Below are positions 27,101 through 33,799 of a stretch of 64,000 nucleotides of DNA, piece by piece. Below the pieces are notes generated by a model. That model had not been told where the DNA came from. It ran no database searches and saw nothing but the letters and a program-made list of their open reading frames with translations. The DNA comes from Epiperipatus broadwayi (Eukaryota; Onychophora; Udeonychophora; Euonychophora; Peripatidae): assembly GCA_028023455.1 (NCBI GenBank), contig JAQFVV010012394.1:28785010-28849009 (forward strand), read 5' to 3'. How positions within the stretch are numbered: the stretch's first letter is position 1; the number at the start of each line of letters is the position of its first letter. The position numbers and the translations under genes are program-made.

Positions 27101-29110
27101 TGAAACATTTCTTTTCAACGATTTATTTATTAGCATTCTTAAGTTTAGAATATTTAATATTTTGCACCAACCTTGTTTAAATGATTACAATGCAATGTAT
27201 ATATTTAGAAAATATATATATATATACTGCATGGATTTTTTTCTGTAAATAAAGAAATGACCCATTTTAATAATATAATATAATATAATGAAGCATTACA
27301 TTGTTTCAAAGATGTACACTCATGTTTAGATTGGTTGTGGAATACAAAATGCACTGTAACCAATAGGTAAAAAAAAACAAAAAAAAAACACTTTCTTGTA
27401 ATTGTATTTTTATTATATTAGATCAAATATTTCAAATTGAATTTGCTGCTTCAGTAGGTTTATATATGTAAATAAAGATAAACACATCCTCTTTAAGTGT
27501 TGTTTGTAGTTAATTTTGAAAATGGGTAACAAGATTTGGCCGAACATCAAATGGTTATTTGTGAATAAAGTTCTTCCGTCAAAAAGAAAAAGCAATACAG
27601 TGGTTTGTCATTATAATTATTTGAAAATGGAGAAATATAATATCAGGTGTTTTTTTTTTTTTAACAAATGATGGTCTTTTTTATTTTTTTAAGTTTATAT
27701 CTTTGTGTATATATTGAACTAAATACTGTCTAATGCCATAGTAGTAATAATAAATAAAATAAAATAAAATAGAAAATCATATACACGAAAATACTAATAA
27801 AATATGAAACTTATGGTTTTATCTATTGCACAAAAATGCATCTTTTTGACCATTTTATCTCTAAATATATAACAGATTAACCATTCCATAATTCATTTTA
27901 AATTCTATCTTTAGTATTCAAAGGAAGTTTTTAATGGATTGATGGTCTCAGAATCCAGAAGTCTAAAGTTTCTTTAACTTTTCTTTTTAATTCTTTTTTA
28001 TCAAAAAAAAAGCATTAAAATGAAGAATTAAAGAAATTCTAATGGCTTGTCTTTTTGGTTATATCATCAATCTTATGAAAACTTCCTTTGGTATTAAAGA
28101 TAAGTGGAATTTAAAATGAATTATGGGACTGATTAGTCCTTTATTTATAAATATATTATGTTTACCTGATTTTTATTTGATAAGGTCTACTTATCCAATA
28201 GGTGAAACCGTGACCGTGATAGAATTTTAATACAAGTTTATTATTTTACTAGTATTTTAATATTATATGATATTCTATTTAATTATATATATATATATGT
28301 ATGTATTCAGTATATATATCTGAAAAGCCTCCTGTTGAATGTATCCATCCATTATTCATGACCTGGAGTAGAAATGTAAATAAACTTCAAATATTTTTGG
28401 CAGAGAATTAGTCCTAAATGGATATTAATTGTTTTTAGCTACAGATTTAATATATCTCTATAAAGAGTACTGGAGAGGTTTTGTCCTGCAATGTGATATT
28501 TAAGGGCTATTTTACACCTCTCTAACTATATATTCACAGTGAGTCTATAACAAAACTATTTATTAAAATTTAAAAAAAAGTATGTAATATATATGAAAAA
28601 TATTACCTTGCTGTTTCTTTGAATGATTTCAAATTATTATCTTTATTTAAAAATAGATACCATTTGTAAGCAGTTCAAAGATAACGCCGATAGTAGAAAG
28701 TTTAGGATATCCGTTATTGATATCTTGTAGATATATAAATGTGTTGAGAACTGTCACACAAACAACTTTAAAAATATTACAACGACGTATGACTAACTAT
28801 CATCAAATGAGTTCCAAACAAGCTTCAAGCAAAATGGGATTTGTTTTGTTTGATTGACAGTTAGACACACAAGGCTCTGCGAGATTTTTAAAGCTGTTTG
28901 TAAGGAGTCAACTCACAACATCTTATTTTTTAACATGTATTTTTTAAGCATATTCTTACTTAATTCTGCAGTAATTATTTTTTGATTCTGTTTAAGGACT
29001 TACTCCAGTTGCAGTATGAAGGTGTTTCTGTAATGAACTTATTTGGAAAGGCAAAAGTCAACGTGAATTTATTAATTTTCCTGATCAACAAAAAGTTTTA
29101 TGGCAAGTAA
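5642..29110 (+). CDS. IQGAP: IQGAP-family scaffold protein, C-terminal six exons (5' partial)
   Basis: IQGAPs are cytoplasmic scaffolds that bind active Cdc42/Rac1, actin, calmodulin and cadherin/beta-catenin partners. This part is the C-terminal RasGAP_C (RGCT) domain. The exons 5642-5748, 10757-10871, 15197-15363, 19710-19841, 22546-22654 and 28997-29110 total 744 nt: 247 residues plus TAA. The splice phases (0/2, 2/0, 0/2, 2/2, 2/0, 0/stop) agree at every junction and all introns are GT-AG. Signature stretches are DIRNQRRYRQQRK, VKYNAARLHKEG, VLEIEGLPTNQFKNV, AKFMGVSMEK and the C-terminal DLLQLQYEGVSVMNLF and INKKFYGK. These match human IQGAP1-3 closely, but the paralogue cannot be assigned. 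The N-terminal calponin-homology, IQ and GAP-related regions lie upstream, outside the window. Every intron carries repeats but none disrupts an exon. Confidence 0.93.
6344..6470 (+). mobile_element. SINE-A copy 1 (tRNA-like head)
   Basis: It begins GCTCTGTGCAGTTTAG, followed by a tRNA-like region with a Pol III A-box-like stretch and a degenerate B box (ACAATTGATTCC). The unique part reads GAACTTCTTATGAATTCTTG. The tail CAATAAAGTCATTTGAATA is shared with the neighbouring copy and, in diverged form, with copies at 8.9, 22.8 and 39.7 kb. Confidence 0.6.
6479..6605 (+). mobile_element. SINE-A copy 2, head to tail with copy 1
   Basis: It starts GCCCGTACAGTTTAAC directly after the tail of copy 1. 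It has the same layout: GTCAGGCTCTGGAATATGAT, the B-box-like AGAATCGATTTC, then CAAATTTCTTATGAA and a CAATAAAGTC tail. The tandem order suggests one copy inserted into the tail of the other, or a dimer. Confidence 0.6.
7318..7788 (-). mobile_element. Non-autonomous hAT element with transposase N-terminus remnant
   Basis: The ends CAGGGGTGGGCAA and TTGCCCACCCCTG are inverted repeats, with flanking 8-mers ATATATAT and ATTTATAT (7 of 8 match), the 8-bp target duplication expected of hAT elements. On the minus strand, reading 7499 downward gives FNEEWINKYFFGNTENKAV then CLLC, which resembles the start of a ZBED/hAT transposase with a zinc-binding CxxC. A frame shift separates it from KNVKLMMYVVC just upstream. 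At 471 bp it lacks the catalytic core, so it would depend on a related element for movement. Confidence 0.8.
8921..9040 (+). mobile_element. SINE-A copy 3, best-preserved head
   Basis: Begins GCCCTGTGTGGTTTAGCGCA, with an A-box-like TGGTTTAGCGCAGTGA and the B-box-like GGAGTCAATCCC. Then CATTCAAACTTTTTAGGAACTCC follows in diverged form. The TTATTTATTTATTAAG tail is AT-rich instead of the CAATAAA form. Confidence 0.55.
9227..9560 (+). repeat. Four-copy tandem repeat, ~80-95 bp unit
   Basis: Units start near 9227, 9313, 9396 and 9489 with AATGATACAGAGCTAATAAT or close variants. They continue through AATGGATCTGTAAATGCC and CTAGTGACAATCCACATT. Unit lengths differ by small indels. The motif ATGCC(A/C)TCTAGTG inside each unit resembles the start of the ~420-bp repeat family, so the array may have grown out of one of its ends. 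Confidence 0.75.
10430..10645. repeat. Fold-back element, ~55-bp arms
   Basis: About 10430-10484 and 10591-10645 are imperfect reverse complements: TTATTTTTGTTATTATTAAG against CTTAATAGTAATAAAAATAA, and ATGTGGAACATC against GATGTTCCACAT. The central ~105 bp has no recognisable content. It ends about 110 bp upstream of an IQGAP exon. Target duplications were not found. Confidence 0.6.
10757..10871 (+). CDS. IQGAP: IQGAP exon (fifth from the end)
   Basis: Acceptor TTTTTTTCATTTAG, donor AAG|GTAAGT. The first base completes the split Arg codon. The exon encodes LPLAQMKDKICQNLKR through NKYQEIINAIVK, matching the helical segment of human IQGAP1 that ends NKYQELINDIAK. Confidence 0.92.
12066..12133 (+). 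repeat. 68-nt uninterrupted G homopolymer
   Basis: A run of G only, flanked by TTTTTTCCT and ACATATT. It lies in very AT-rich surroundings within an intron, G-rich on the IQGAP coding strand, so the transcript would carry it as well. Such a tract can form G-quadruplexes and its length would be unstable. Its exact length is also prone to sequencing and assembly error. The minus-strand polyproline ORF over it is an artefact. Confidence 0.95.
12545..12720 (+). repeat. End fragment of the ~420-bp repeat unit
   Basis: GAGCCATCTACTGTAAGCTT followed by CATCAATGAAAACAG and later TTTCATCAGTGAAGACCTGG follows the order of the unit seen at 61.9 and 62.3 kb (CACCTAGTGCAA, AATCAATGG, TTTCATCAGTGAGAACC). 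It is diverged, and only about the first 170 bp of the unit is recognisable. Confidence 0.45.
12850..14110 (-). mobile_element. LINE relic, reverse transcriptase part (family L-B)
   Basis: On the minus strand the translation gives, in order, a GPDEIYPENLL block near 13540-13510 (the KAxGPDxI region of LINE reverse transcriptases), LPKTQCGFRKSRN near 13125-13080, and FMDLIKAFDSVNRTGL at about 13010-12960. The latter is motif A with its catalytic Asp. Frame shifts, stops and an apparent insertion at about 13190-13385 break it. The same family recurs on the minus strand at 33.8-35.2 kb (DNA similarity from CATGGGTCCA through AAAGAGCTGT) and as a 3' end at 50.9-51.2 kb. The type resembles RTE/jockey-like endonuclease-reverse transcriptases. 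It is dead. Confidence 0.78.
14789..14900 (+). mobile_element. Poor SINE-A copy
   Basis: GCGTTGTGTGGTTTTACAAC followed by GGCAGATTCTAGAACTAAA and CCAGAATCAGTTCTC follows the SINE-A head. The tail is diverged. The match is weak and could be partly chance. Confidence 0.35.
15197..15363 (+). CDS. IQGAP: IQGAP exon (fourth from the end)
   Basis: Acceptor TCTATTTTTTAG, donor CGAAA|GTAAGT. It encodes 55 residues, DIRNQRRYRQQRKQEL through YVKVCIDNLATKR, plus two bases. This is the best conserved stretch: human IQGAP1 has DIRNQRRYRQRRKAEL and a matching YxxYxKTCLDNLASK end. It is a basic, helical segment of the RGCT domain. Confidence 0.95.
15775..15910 (+). mobile_element. Fragment of RTE-type LINE (family L-A)
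   Basis: DNA similarity to the LINE at 26.6 kb: ACTTATGGATCT, then GAACATTTAACAGAAGA, TATGGAGAGATATATGTTAGGA and AAGAGATTGAAAA occur in the same order and spacing as in the better copy (there encoding YGSETWTLNRR and MLGVTRRDRK). It is interrupted by stops. Only this ~130-bp piece is certain. Confidence 0.65.
17725..18346. mobile_element. Non-autonomous hAT-like element
   Basis: The left end TAGGGGCTGGCAAACT and the right end AGTTTGCCAACCCCTG are inverted repeats with two differences. They match the CAGGGGTTGGCAAACT ends of Charlie-type hAT elements known from many animals. There is no transposase ORF. Flanks do not show a clean 8-bp duplication. An internal tandem repeat fills 18118-18290. 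Confidence 0.6.
18118..18290 (+). repeat. ~50-bp tandem repeat inside the hAT-like element
   Basis: About four degenerate units, each containing TACCTCTTTCCTTGTG or AATATCTTTTTCCT and then GGCTCTTTAATGG or a variant. Internal minisatellites of this kind are common in non-autonomous hAT elements. Confidence 0.65.
19710..19841 (+). CDS. IQGAP: IQGAP exon (third from the end)
   Basis: Acceptor CTCTACATTTTTTTAG, donor TCA|GTAAGT. The exon encodes KKTNRSLNLFQPKAE, then the conserved VKYNAARLHKEGIVLEIEG and LPTN plus two bases of a Gln codon. It matches LKYTAARLHEKGVLLEIEDL of human IQGAP1. The lysine-rich start is the variable linker. An ATG at 19639 lies in the intron and is not a start. Confidence 0.94.
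20218..20330. repeat. Near-perfect 113-bp palindrome, end of the ~420-bp unit
   Basis: Arms 20218-20264 and 20284-20330 match over 47 bp with two differences, around a 19-bp loop. The arm reads CTCTCCATACAGTAGTGCC and continues CACCCTGTGCCAACC. The left flank has CATCACATGATCACC, which is the tail of the ~420-bp unit at 62.3 kb. So this is a short head-to-head form of that family. Further arms are at 39.17-39.21 and 51.26-51.34 kb. Confidence 0.85.
20985..21260 (+). repeat. Dispersed repeat R, copy 1
   Basis: Shares long similarity with 38388-38650: TTGAGCGTTCCATCATTGG against TTGAACATACCATTATCAG, then ATGGATGG, GAGAAGATTGAA, CTTAATATAAACCGAGCACT against CTTAATATAAACTGAGCACT, and GAGTGCTGGTTCTGCA against AAGTGCTGGTTCAGCA. 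It has no terminal repeats or coding sign. The second copy lies inside a LINE, which shows that it was mobile. Confidence 0.65.
21603..21900. repeat. Fold-back element, ~100-bp diverged arms
   Basis: CATCTTTCACTCTGGTTT at about 21666-21683 is answered by AAACCAGAGTGAAAGGTG at about 21829-21846. Outside these, ATGAATCTTGAATTTG and its diverged complement extend the arms, and ATAGAC / GTCTAT lies inside. It is probably a MITE. No target duplication was found. Confidence 0.5.
22546..22654 (+). CDS. IQGAP: IQGAP exon (second from the end)
   Basis: Acceptor ATATACATTTATAG, donor CAG|GTAAGT. The first base completes the Gln codon. The exon encodes FKNVLFDLAPTDDPGVFE, then ISAKFMGVSMEKVELVFQ. Human IQGAP1 has FKNVIFEISPTEEVGDFE and AKFMGVQMETFMLHYQ at the same place. 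Confidence 0.94.
22814..22940 (+). mobile_element. SINE-A copy
   Basis: Begins GCCCTGTATGGTTTGGTGCA, with an A-box-like TGGTTTGGTGCAATGG, then GGAACTCAAAGTC and CAAACTTATGAACTCCC. It ends in ACAATAAACCATTTGATTA, the family tail. It lies about 160 bp downstream of an IQGAP exon. Confidence 0.65.
24773..24804 (-). other. Hammerhead-like motif of the Penelope-like element
   Basis: Minus-strand reading CTTGAAAAAGACTAT, a short A-rich loop, ATAGTCGAAACG. GACTAT and ATAGTC pair as a stem followed by GAAAC, as in the hammerhead core. The first core strand (CTTGAAAAA in place of CTGANGA) is degenerate, so cleavage is unlikely. Confidence 0.5.
25023..25517 (-). pseudogene. GIY-YIG endonuclease of a Penelope-like element (N-truncated)
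   Basis: The frame is open for about 165 codons; the first Met is at codon 34 (25418). Order: a pre-domain with KIIYVGFNISKDLFIKVK, then CPVYKKKANLNF, the GIY-YIG core YLIKCLYC ... YIGTSKNKLKTRLKQH, SAIYIHKNKFKHGDFEI, and the catalytic-Glu region ERIIKEGVYINEIKPELN. CLYC between the two core motifs is the Cys pair typical of Penelope endonucleases. The domain itself looks intact, which suggests that this is one of the younger insertions here. The protein would cut target DNA to prime reverse transcription, but no reverse transcriptase remains. Confidence 0.85.
25949..26088 (+). repeat. Direct repeat D, left copy
   Basis: Shares GTGCAATGTATATATTTAG, ACTGCATGGATTTTTTTCTG, AAAGAAATGACCCATTTTAA and AAGATGTACACTCATG with 27180-27324, in the same order and spacing. 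The two copies flank the LINE fragment at 26310-27045. Confidence 0.8.
26310..27045 (+). mobile_element. RTE-type LINE (family L-A), 3' end
   Basis: Translation begins in the reverse transcriptase thumb at about 26325 (DESRKVGLKINVKKTKVM, then NSYKYLGQIINTDGN). After a frame break it continues in a 152-codon ORF at 26569-27027: TYGSETWTLNRRAIQRL, MLGVTRRDRKRN, KIKRLKWSWAGHIARRDDNR and RKRPHVRWMDEIRK. This is the C-terminal part of RTE-like endonuclease-reverse transcriptases. The element ends in TGATGATGATGATGATAAG (27024-27042), a (TGA)n tail typical of RTE LINEs. It is 5' truncated and not functional. It is the best reference copy of family L-A in the window. Confidence 0.88.
27180..27324 (+). 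repeat. Direct repeat D, right copy
   Basis: Partner of 25949-26088. It differs by a shorter start and by an extra TAATATAATATAATATAATG stretch. The pair spans about 1.2 kb and encloses the LINE tail. Confidence 0.8.
27878..28137. repeat. Fold-back element, ~58-bp arms
   Basis: CCATAATTCATTTTAAATTC at about 27892 is the exact complement of GAATTTAAAATGAATTATGG at about 28107. CAAAGGAAGTTTT (27920) is matched by AAAACTTCCTTTG (28078). Inner parts (AAAGTTTCTTTAA / TTAAAGAAATT) also pair. Probably a MITE. AAAATGAATTATGGGA recurs at 17216, so another copy end may lie there. Confidence 0.7.
28739..28921. repeat. Short MITE just before the last IQGAP exon
   Basis: Terminal inverted repeats of about 35 bp: ACAAACAACTTTAAAAAT near 28758 against ATTTTTAAAGCTGTTTGT near 28886, with outer GTTGAGAACTG against GAGTCAACTCACAAC. 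It ends 75 bp upstream of the acceptor at 28996, so it was inserted close to the branch-point region without breaking it. Confidence 0.55.
28997..29110 (+). CDS. IQGAP: IQGAP terminal exon with stop
   Basis: Acceptor TTCTGTTTAAG. The exon encodes DLLQLQYEGVSVMNLF, GKAKVNVNLLIFLIN and KKFYGK, then TAA at 29108-29110. Human IQGAP1 ends DLLQLQYEGVAVMKLF ... FLLNKKFYGK. The identical C-terminus places the stop firmly. Confidence 0.96.
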   Translation, partial: DLLQLQYEGVSVMNLFGKAKVNVNLLIFLINKKFYGK

Positions 29111-30660
29111 TAAAATGAAACCATTGACGATGCATTCCATCATGGACCACTTTACCAATCTCCACAATTTTCACAATTGGGATCACTTTCAGGACGTCAT
29201 TCATTATTCCATTCTTTTATCGTTACCAAGTGCCTTCTACAATCGCTTTTCATTCTTTGTTAACAAAATATCTGCATTATGTGTTTACACGGTTTGCTTT
29301 CTGTAGTCATGGTTACAAGATTTTTTTCATTTGTTAGAGATTATCACTTTATTTATGTTGTTCGTCTTCCATTTTACATTTCTATTTTTTTTAAAGGAAT
29401 GGTCACCGAAAGAGGGATGGTTAAAAAAAAACAATTCATTTTTAAAATCCATGTCTTATTTATCGATTTTTTTTATATGTAAAATATATGTTTTATTAAT
29501 AATATTCCGAATTCATAATTAAATCTTTTTTTTTTTAAGTTATTGATGAAAGAAATAAAATTCCTATTTGATTATTTTCAAGTAAATTATTTTCTTTTTT
29601 TAAAGTTTATGTTTTTGTTTGTACTAGTGATATTAGCGTTTGTAACAGAATATTATATTGTTGAAAATTAATAAGTTGTACAATAGCTTTAATATTTTCA
29701 ATTTTTTTAAATTAAATATTAGGATTTTTTTGAGCTTTAAATCAAGCATTATTCAAATGACAAATTGCAGGTAGTTTTTCTAGTCATTTTTTAAAGACTA
29801 ATTTAACGTTATCGTCTTTGTAATATATAAATTTTACAAATCTAACTACCCATTATGCATATGTATAGTCTTTGTATGCATGATCTTATTTATACATAGT
29901 TAGTTGAATTTATCAATAAATTTTATAATGAACACATAGGTATGTGCAAGTTTTCGGTAATAAGGTCAATCCATTTTATGTTGTAATCAATATGTTAATA
30001 AGAATTATTATGTTATGAATATTTAATTTGTAAGTTTAATTTATATATACAGATCAGTTATATATCTTTATTTTTGGATTACTTGTTGCCAGCAGTAACA
30101 AAAAATTGTAAATATGCATTATGGATGTTTTTTAAAAGCTTTCCATAATTCTCTAGGAACTTTTATTAAGAATTTAAATTTTATGTACTGACATATATAA
30201 TAAAATATTTTTATACTATTTACATTTTAAGAAACATGTAAGTGTTTATCTATGTATTCTTATATATTATACATACATATGTGTGCTGAATTTATGAGCA
30301 TTTGGATATATATATAGATTATATATATATATATGCACATGTAAGCCTATGTTTATATTTACTTATATACTGTATGTATGTCATATATTAATCTGTGTAT
30401 ACATATAAGTAGTTGCATATTTAAATGTATGTCATTAAATAATGTTTATATCTGTGTATATATAAGTATAATTTGCACACATCTACTATCTATAATACAT
30501 ATAGATCTATATAATTGTATAATGGGTGTATATATAATAATAATATATAATTATAACATTTAGTTTATAACAAACCTGAGGACCAATGTTTTTTTTTTAC
30601 AACTTTTTATATGGATTTTGTTATTTTATAATTTGCTTATGCCAATAAATTAATTGAAGA
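29111..30660 (+). other. Probable IQGAP 3' UTR
   Basis: AT-rich, without splice-consistent coding. Candidate polyadenylation signals AATAAA are at 29554-29559, 29915-29920 and 30644-30649. Which one is used cannot be told. The ORFs at 29100-29522 are chance frames reading through the last codons and the UTR. The stretch 30230-30560 is an AT-rich (TATA)n-like tract. Confidence 0.5.
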
Positions 30661-30972
30661 CTTTATTTTTGTTTACAACAGTAATTATCTTTCTAAATTT
30701 CATTAGCGTAATTATTATGCATATCAGGCGAAGGTTTTCGAATATCTGTATTTTCTTTAGTAATTGGTTCTTTTTATTTTGACATAACAAACAAATATTG
30801 CAAACTAATCAAAAAATTAATGTAGACGTAATATTTTTTAAGCATTTCTAATTTAAATATTATATATCAGCATATCTAGATATAGATTGGACTGATGTTG
30901 TATCTCTTGCGCGTCATCTGAGGATTTTTCAATAATGGATACTGTATAACATTGAGAAATTAGTCTTAATTA

Positions 30973-31092
30973 AACTATTAATGCATTGGTGGCCTATTGG
31001 TTAGCATAGCTGCCTTCCAAACAACCGGCCCGGGTTCGCTTCCCGATCAACACATTTGACATATTTAAAAAAAAAAAACAACAACTATTAAT
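30973..31092 (+). mobile_element. SINE-B copy 1 (tRNA-Gly-like), with target duplication
   Basis: The body begins at 30983: GCATTGGTGGCCTATTGGTT, AGCATAGCTGCCTTCCAA and CCCGGGTTCGCTTCCCG. This follows a tRNA-Gly(UCC) with A box, anticodon loop CTTCCAA and B box. It is followed by TTTGACATATTT and an A-rich tail. AACTATTAAT occurs on both sides (30973-30982 and 31083-31092) as the target duplication. The acceptor-stem end is damaged (GATCAACAC), so it is a retroposed copy and not a working tRNA gene. Confidence 0.85.
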
Positions 31093-31619
31093 TAAAATGT
31101 GATTAATTTCATAACTATCTCAGAGCGTATATTTTATTTTTATATTTTACATTTACGATGCAATTGGTTTTTATTGCATTACTTCCGACTATTTGAGAAA
31201 TTCTTACCGGATTTAATTCGCACACTTATTTTTGAGAAGTTAATCTTTTTATATTGCTACATTTTCTTTTTTTCTCTCTTTAACATATCTGTATTATATA
31301 TTGATATATTTCTTTTTACCAGAAAAGTTATATATATATATTATCACCCATTCACTGTTAATATAGCATTTTTGAAAATAACATGTGAATTTTATTATTA
31401 AGGTCATAAGAATTCATCTTAGTTCTGTAAAATGTCATAATTGAAAACATAAAATAATTAGTATATGTATTTCTTTTTATCACTTAATTTATTGCTATAT
31501 TTATTTATTTTTCTATCTCTTGGCTTTTTAAACATCTTTTTTAAAAAAATTAAAATACAAATATGGGTTGATTTTATATTTAAAAAAAAGTGAAAATTAT
31601 GTAAAAAAAATTAACAAAC

Positions 31620-31744
31620 ATATGCTGTAAGTAAGTCGTCAAGCGTTGGTGGCCAAGTGTAGCCTTACAAGCAGTTGTCCCCGGGTTAGCTTCCCAGCCG
31701 ATGCTTTGACATACATAAAAAAAAAAAAAGATATGCTGTAAGTA
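31620..31744 (+). mobile_element. SINE-B copy 2, 14-bp target duplication
   Basis: ATATGCTGTAAGTA is repeated exactly at 31620-31633 and 31731-31744. Between them are AGTCGTCAA, GCGTTGGTGGCCAAGTG, CCCCGGGTTAGCTTCCCAG, TTTGACATACAT and an A-tail. Part of the D-arm/anticodon region is deleted relative to copy 1. The same tail motif TTTGACATA as in copy 1 defines the family. Confidence 0.85.
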
Positions 31745-33364
31745 TTAGTTTTACTATTCATAATTCTGGTTTTATTGTTAGAGGTTTGGGATTTGGTAGA
31801 AGTACAAAAATGCTAATTTATATTTTACAATGTTAACTATGATGTGTAAATAAAATTTTAAAAGCTGTTAAGGTAATTAAAAACTTATTGAAAATAAATA
31901 TATTAGTTATGTTATCTAAAAGACCAAAATTTTCTATTTTTTGTATTGAGTAGAATTACAGGAAATTGGGATGAAAGGTATTTAAAATAAAAAAATGTCT
32001 TTCTTGAATTTACATTCTCTAATATATGTTAGTTACATCCATAATAAATGTTTTCCTTTGTTTTGATGTTTTATTTTTATTTTATGATGATTTAGATTTA
32101 ATTCTGTAATGAATAATGTTTAATGCATTACTTTGCATACATTTGCATATATACTGTGCACCTAAGAATATATGTAAATAATTTGTTTTATCTGTATACA
32201 TATACTGTATAAACATTGACAATATATGGATATAAATGAACAGGTAATTCACCTATATTTAGCTACTTTTTTTTTTTTTGGTTTTACTAGAATTTGTTTT
32301 AAAAAAGAATCTACTAATGAGTATTATTCCCGCACAAGATATGTATATATGAATCTATACATATATATTCATATGTGTGTTGAAGTACATTCAATTCAAC
32401 ATTGAATAGTTTTGGATAAAAGGGAAATAATTCATACGGTGCTGTATTTTGCTTATATTTTTATTAAATAATATGTACATGCATGTATTAACGTAAACAA
32501 ACATATACATGTACATACAATCATATGTAAACACCTAAAATAGACGTGTAATTATATTAACAGAAATATATATATAATTATTCATACAAAACTTACATAC
32601 GTGATTATATGATCGAAAATGCATTGTGGAATGAAATCACTATGAATAATTATATATATAATTCTCTTAATATAATTATGGAAATAAACATGTTAACATG
32701 TATATATTATCCACACTAAAACAAACAGCCATTTAAATTGCCCAGAATAGGGGCTTTTTTAATTGATTTTCAATGAGAATCAATGAAAATATGTAAACAA
32801 TATTTATTTATTATTTTAGCGTAAAAAAAATTGCTACTTATAAATATTCTTGTTTAAAATTTTTTTTTTTAATATATATGTCTACCTTTTCTGCAATAAT
32901 GGTGCTTTTTATTAGTCCTATTGTATATATATACTTAATCTATATTTAAAATATACAATTTGATTTCCCAAATCTATCATCATGTAATGTTTTATTTTGT
33001 ATATTTGTCTTTTTTTTTACTATTTCCCCTTGATGGGTCACTTGAAACATTTAAAATGAATTGATATTAAATCTGTATTATTATTTTTAAGTTATATAAA
33101 TAAATAGTATATTTCTCAATATTGACTTTTTCTTTTTTAAATTTTATTTAAAAAACAAAAATTTTCTTCATTCTAATACAGGGCTATTTATTAGAAGTTT
33201 AGGTGAATATTTCTAAAGTGGATCCTGCAATAAAAAAAACAAAAAACATTTCATCTAAAGAACAGTTTTCTTGATTCTATTGTGGTGCCATCTATTGTAA
33301 GTTTGAATAACTGATGGAGATGGGAGTGATATAAGATGATTGTTTTGTTGATATTAAAGATGTT

Positions 33365-33492
33365 TCTTGTCTTATTATTTTTTTTTTAAGTGTCATAGCA
33401 TTGGCCGGGACGCGAACCCGCAACCCGGGCAACCGCCTGCAAGGCAGTCGTGCTGACCTCTCGACCACCAATGCAAGCCGTCTTGCCTTATT
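33365..33492 (-). mobile_element. SINE-B copy 3, opposite strand
   Basis: On the minus strand it reads GCATTGGTGGTCGAGAGGTC, AGCACGACTGCCTTGCAGGC, CCCGGGTTCGCGTCCCGGCC, AATGCTATGACACTT and an A-tail. Flanks TCTTGTCTTATT (33365) and TCTTGCCTTATT (33481) match at 11 of 12 positions. The acceptor stem GCATTGG/CCAATGC is intact, so this head is close to a complete tRNA-like fold. The minus-strand ORF at 33292-33510 over it is not a gene. Confidence 0.85.
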
Positions 33493-33799
33493 TACACTAT
33501 GATTATACAAGTAAATATATAAGAAAAAATAAAATTAAGAAAAACACATACATCAAACGTAAAGAAATCGTAATTTTTAAATAAAAGTCTCGATAATTTA
33601 TTTATTTTTAGATTATAAATGGTTAATAAATAAATGACTAAATTGATATTTTATTATTTAATGGAAAAATAATTTATAAATAGTTCAGTTTAATATTGTA
33701 TACTACTAACAATAAGCAGTCAATCAAAAATGAATGTGGTCATTCTAACTCAGAAAAAAAAAAAAAAAAGGCGAGAGAGAAAATTATATCCTAGTCTAA

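Larger units (their letters stand above)
22655..28996 (+). other. IQGAP last intron (6.3 kb)
   Basis: GT-AG intron and the longest here. It holds a SINE-A copy (22814-22940), a Penelope-like element on the opposite strand (24740-25517), an RTE LINE tail between two direct repeats (25949-27324) and two fold-backs (27878-28137, 28739-28921). At 23590-24540 there are short open stretches on the + strand (for example 23897-24085) that hint at a decayed coding element, but I could not identify it. Confidence 0.7.

Noticed and set aside
29100-29522. Three overlapping plus-strand ORFs after the IQGAP stop
   Set aside because: They start in or after the last exon in other frames and run through AT-rich UTR; the conserved FYGK-stop ends the protein.
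30983-31055. Possible tRNA-Gly(UCC) gene
   Set aside because: The acceptor stem is mismatched, and the copy has an A-rich tail and a target duplication, so it is a retroposed SINE. The copies at 31.6 and 33.4 kb behave the same way.
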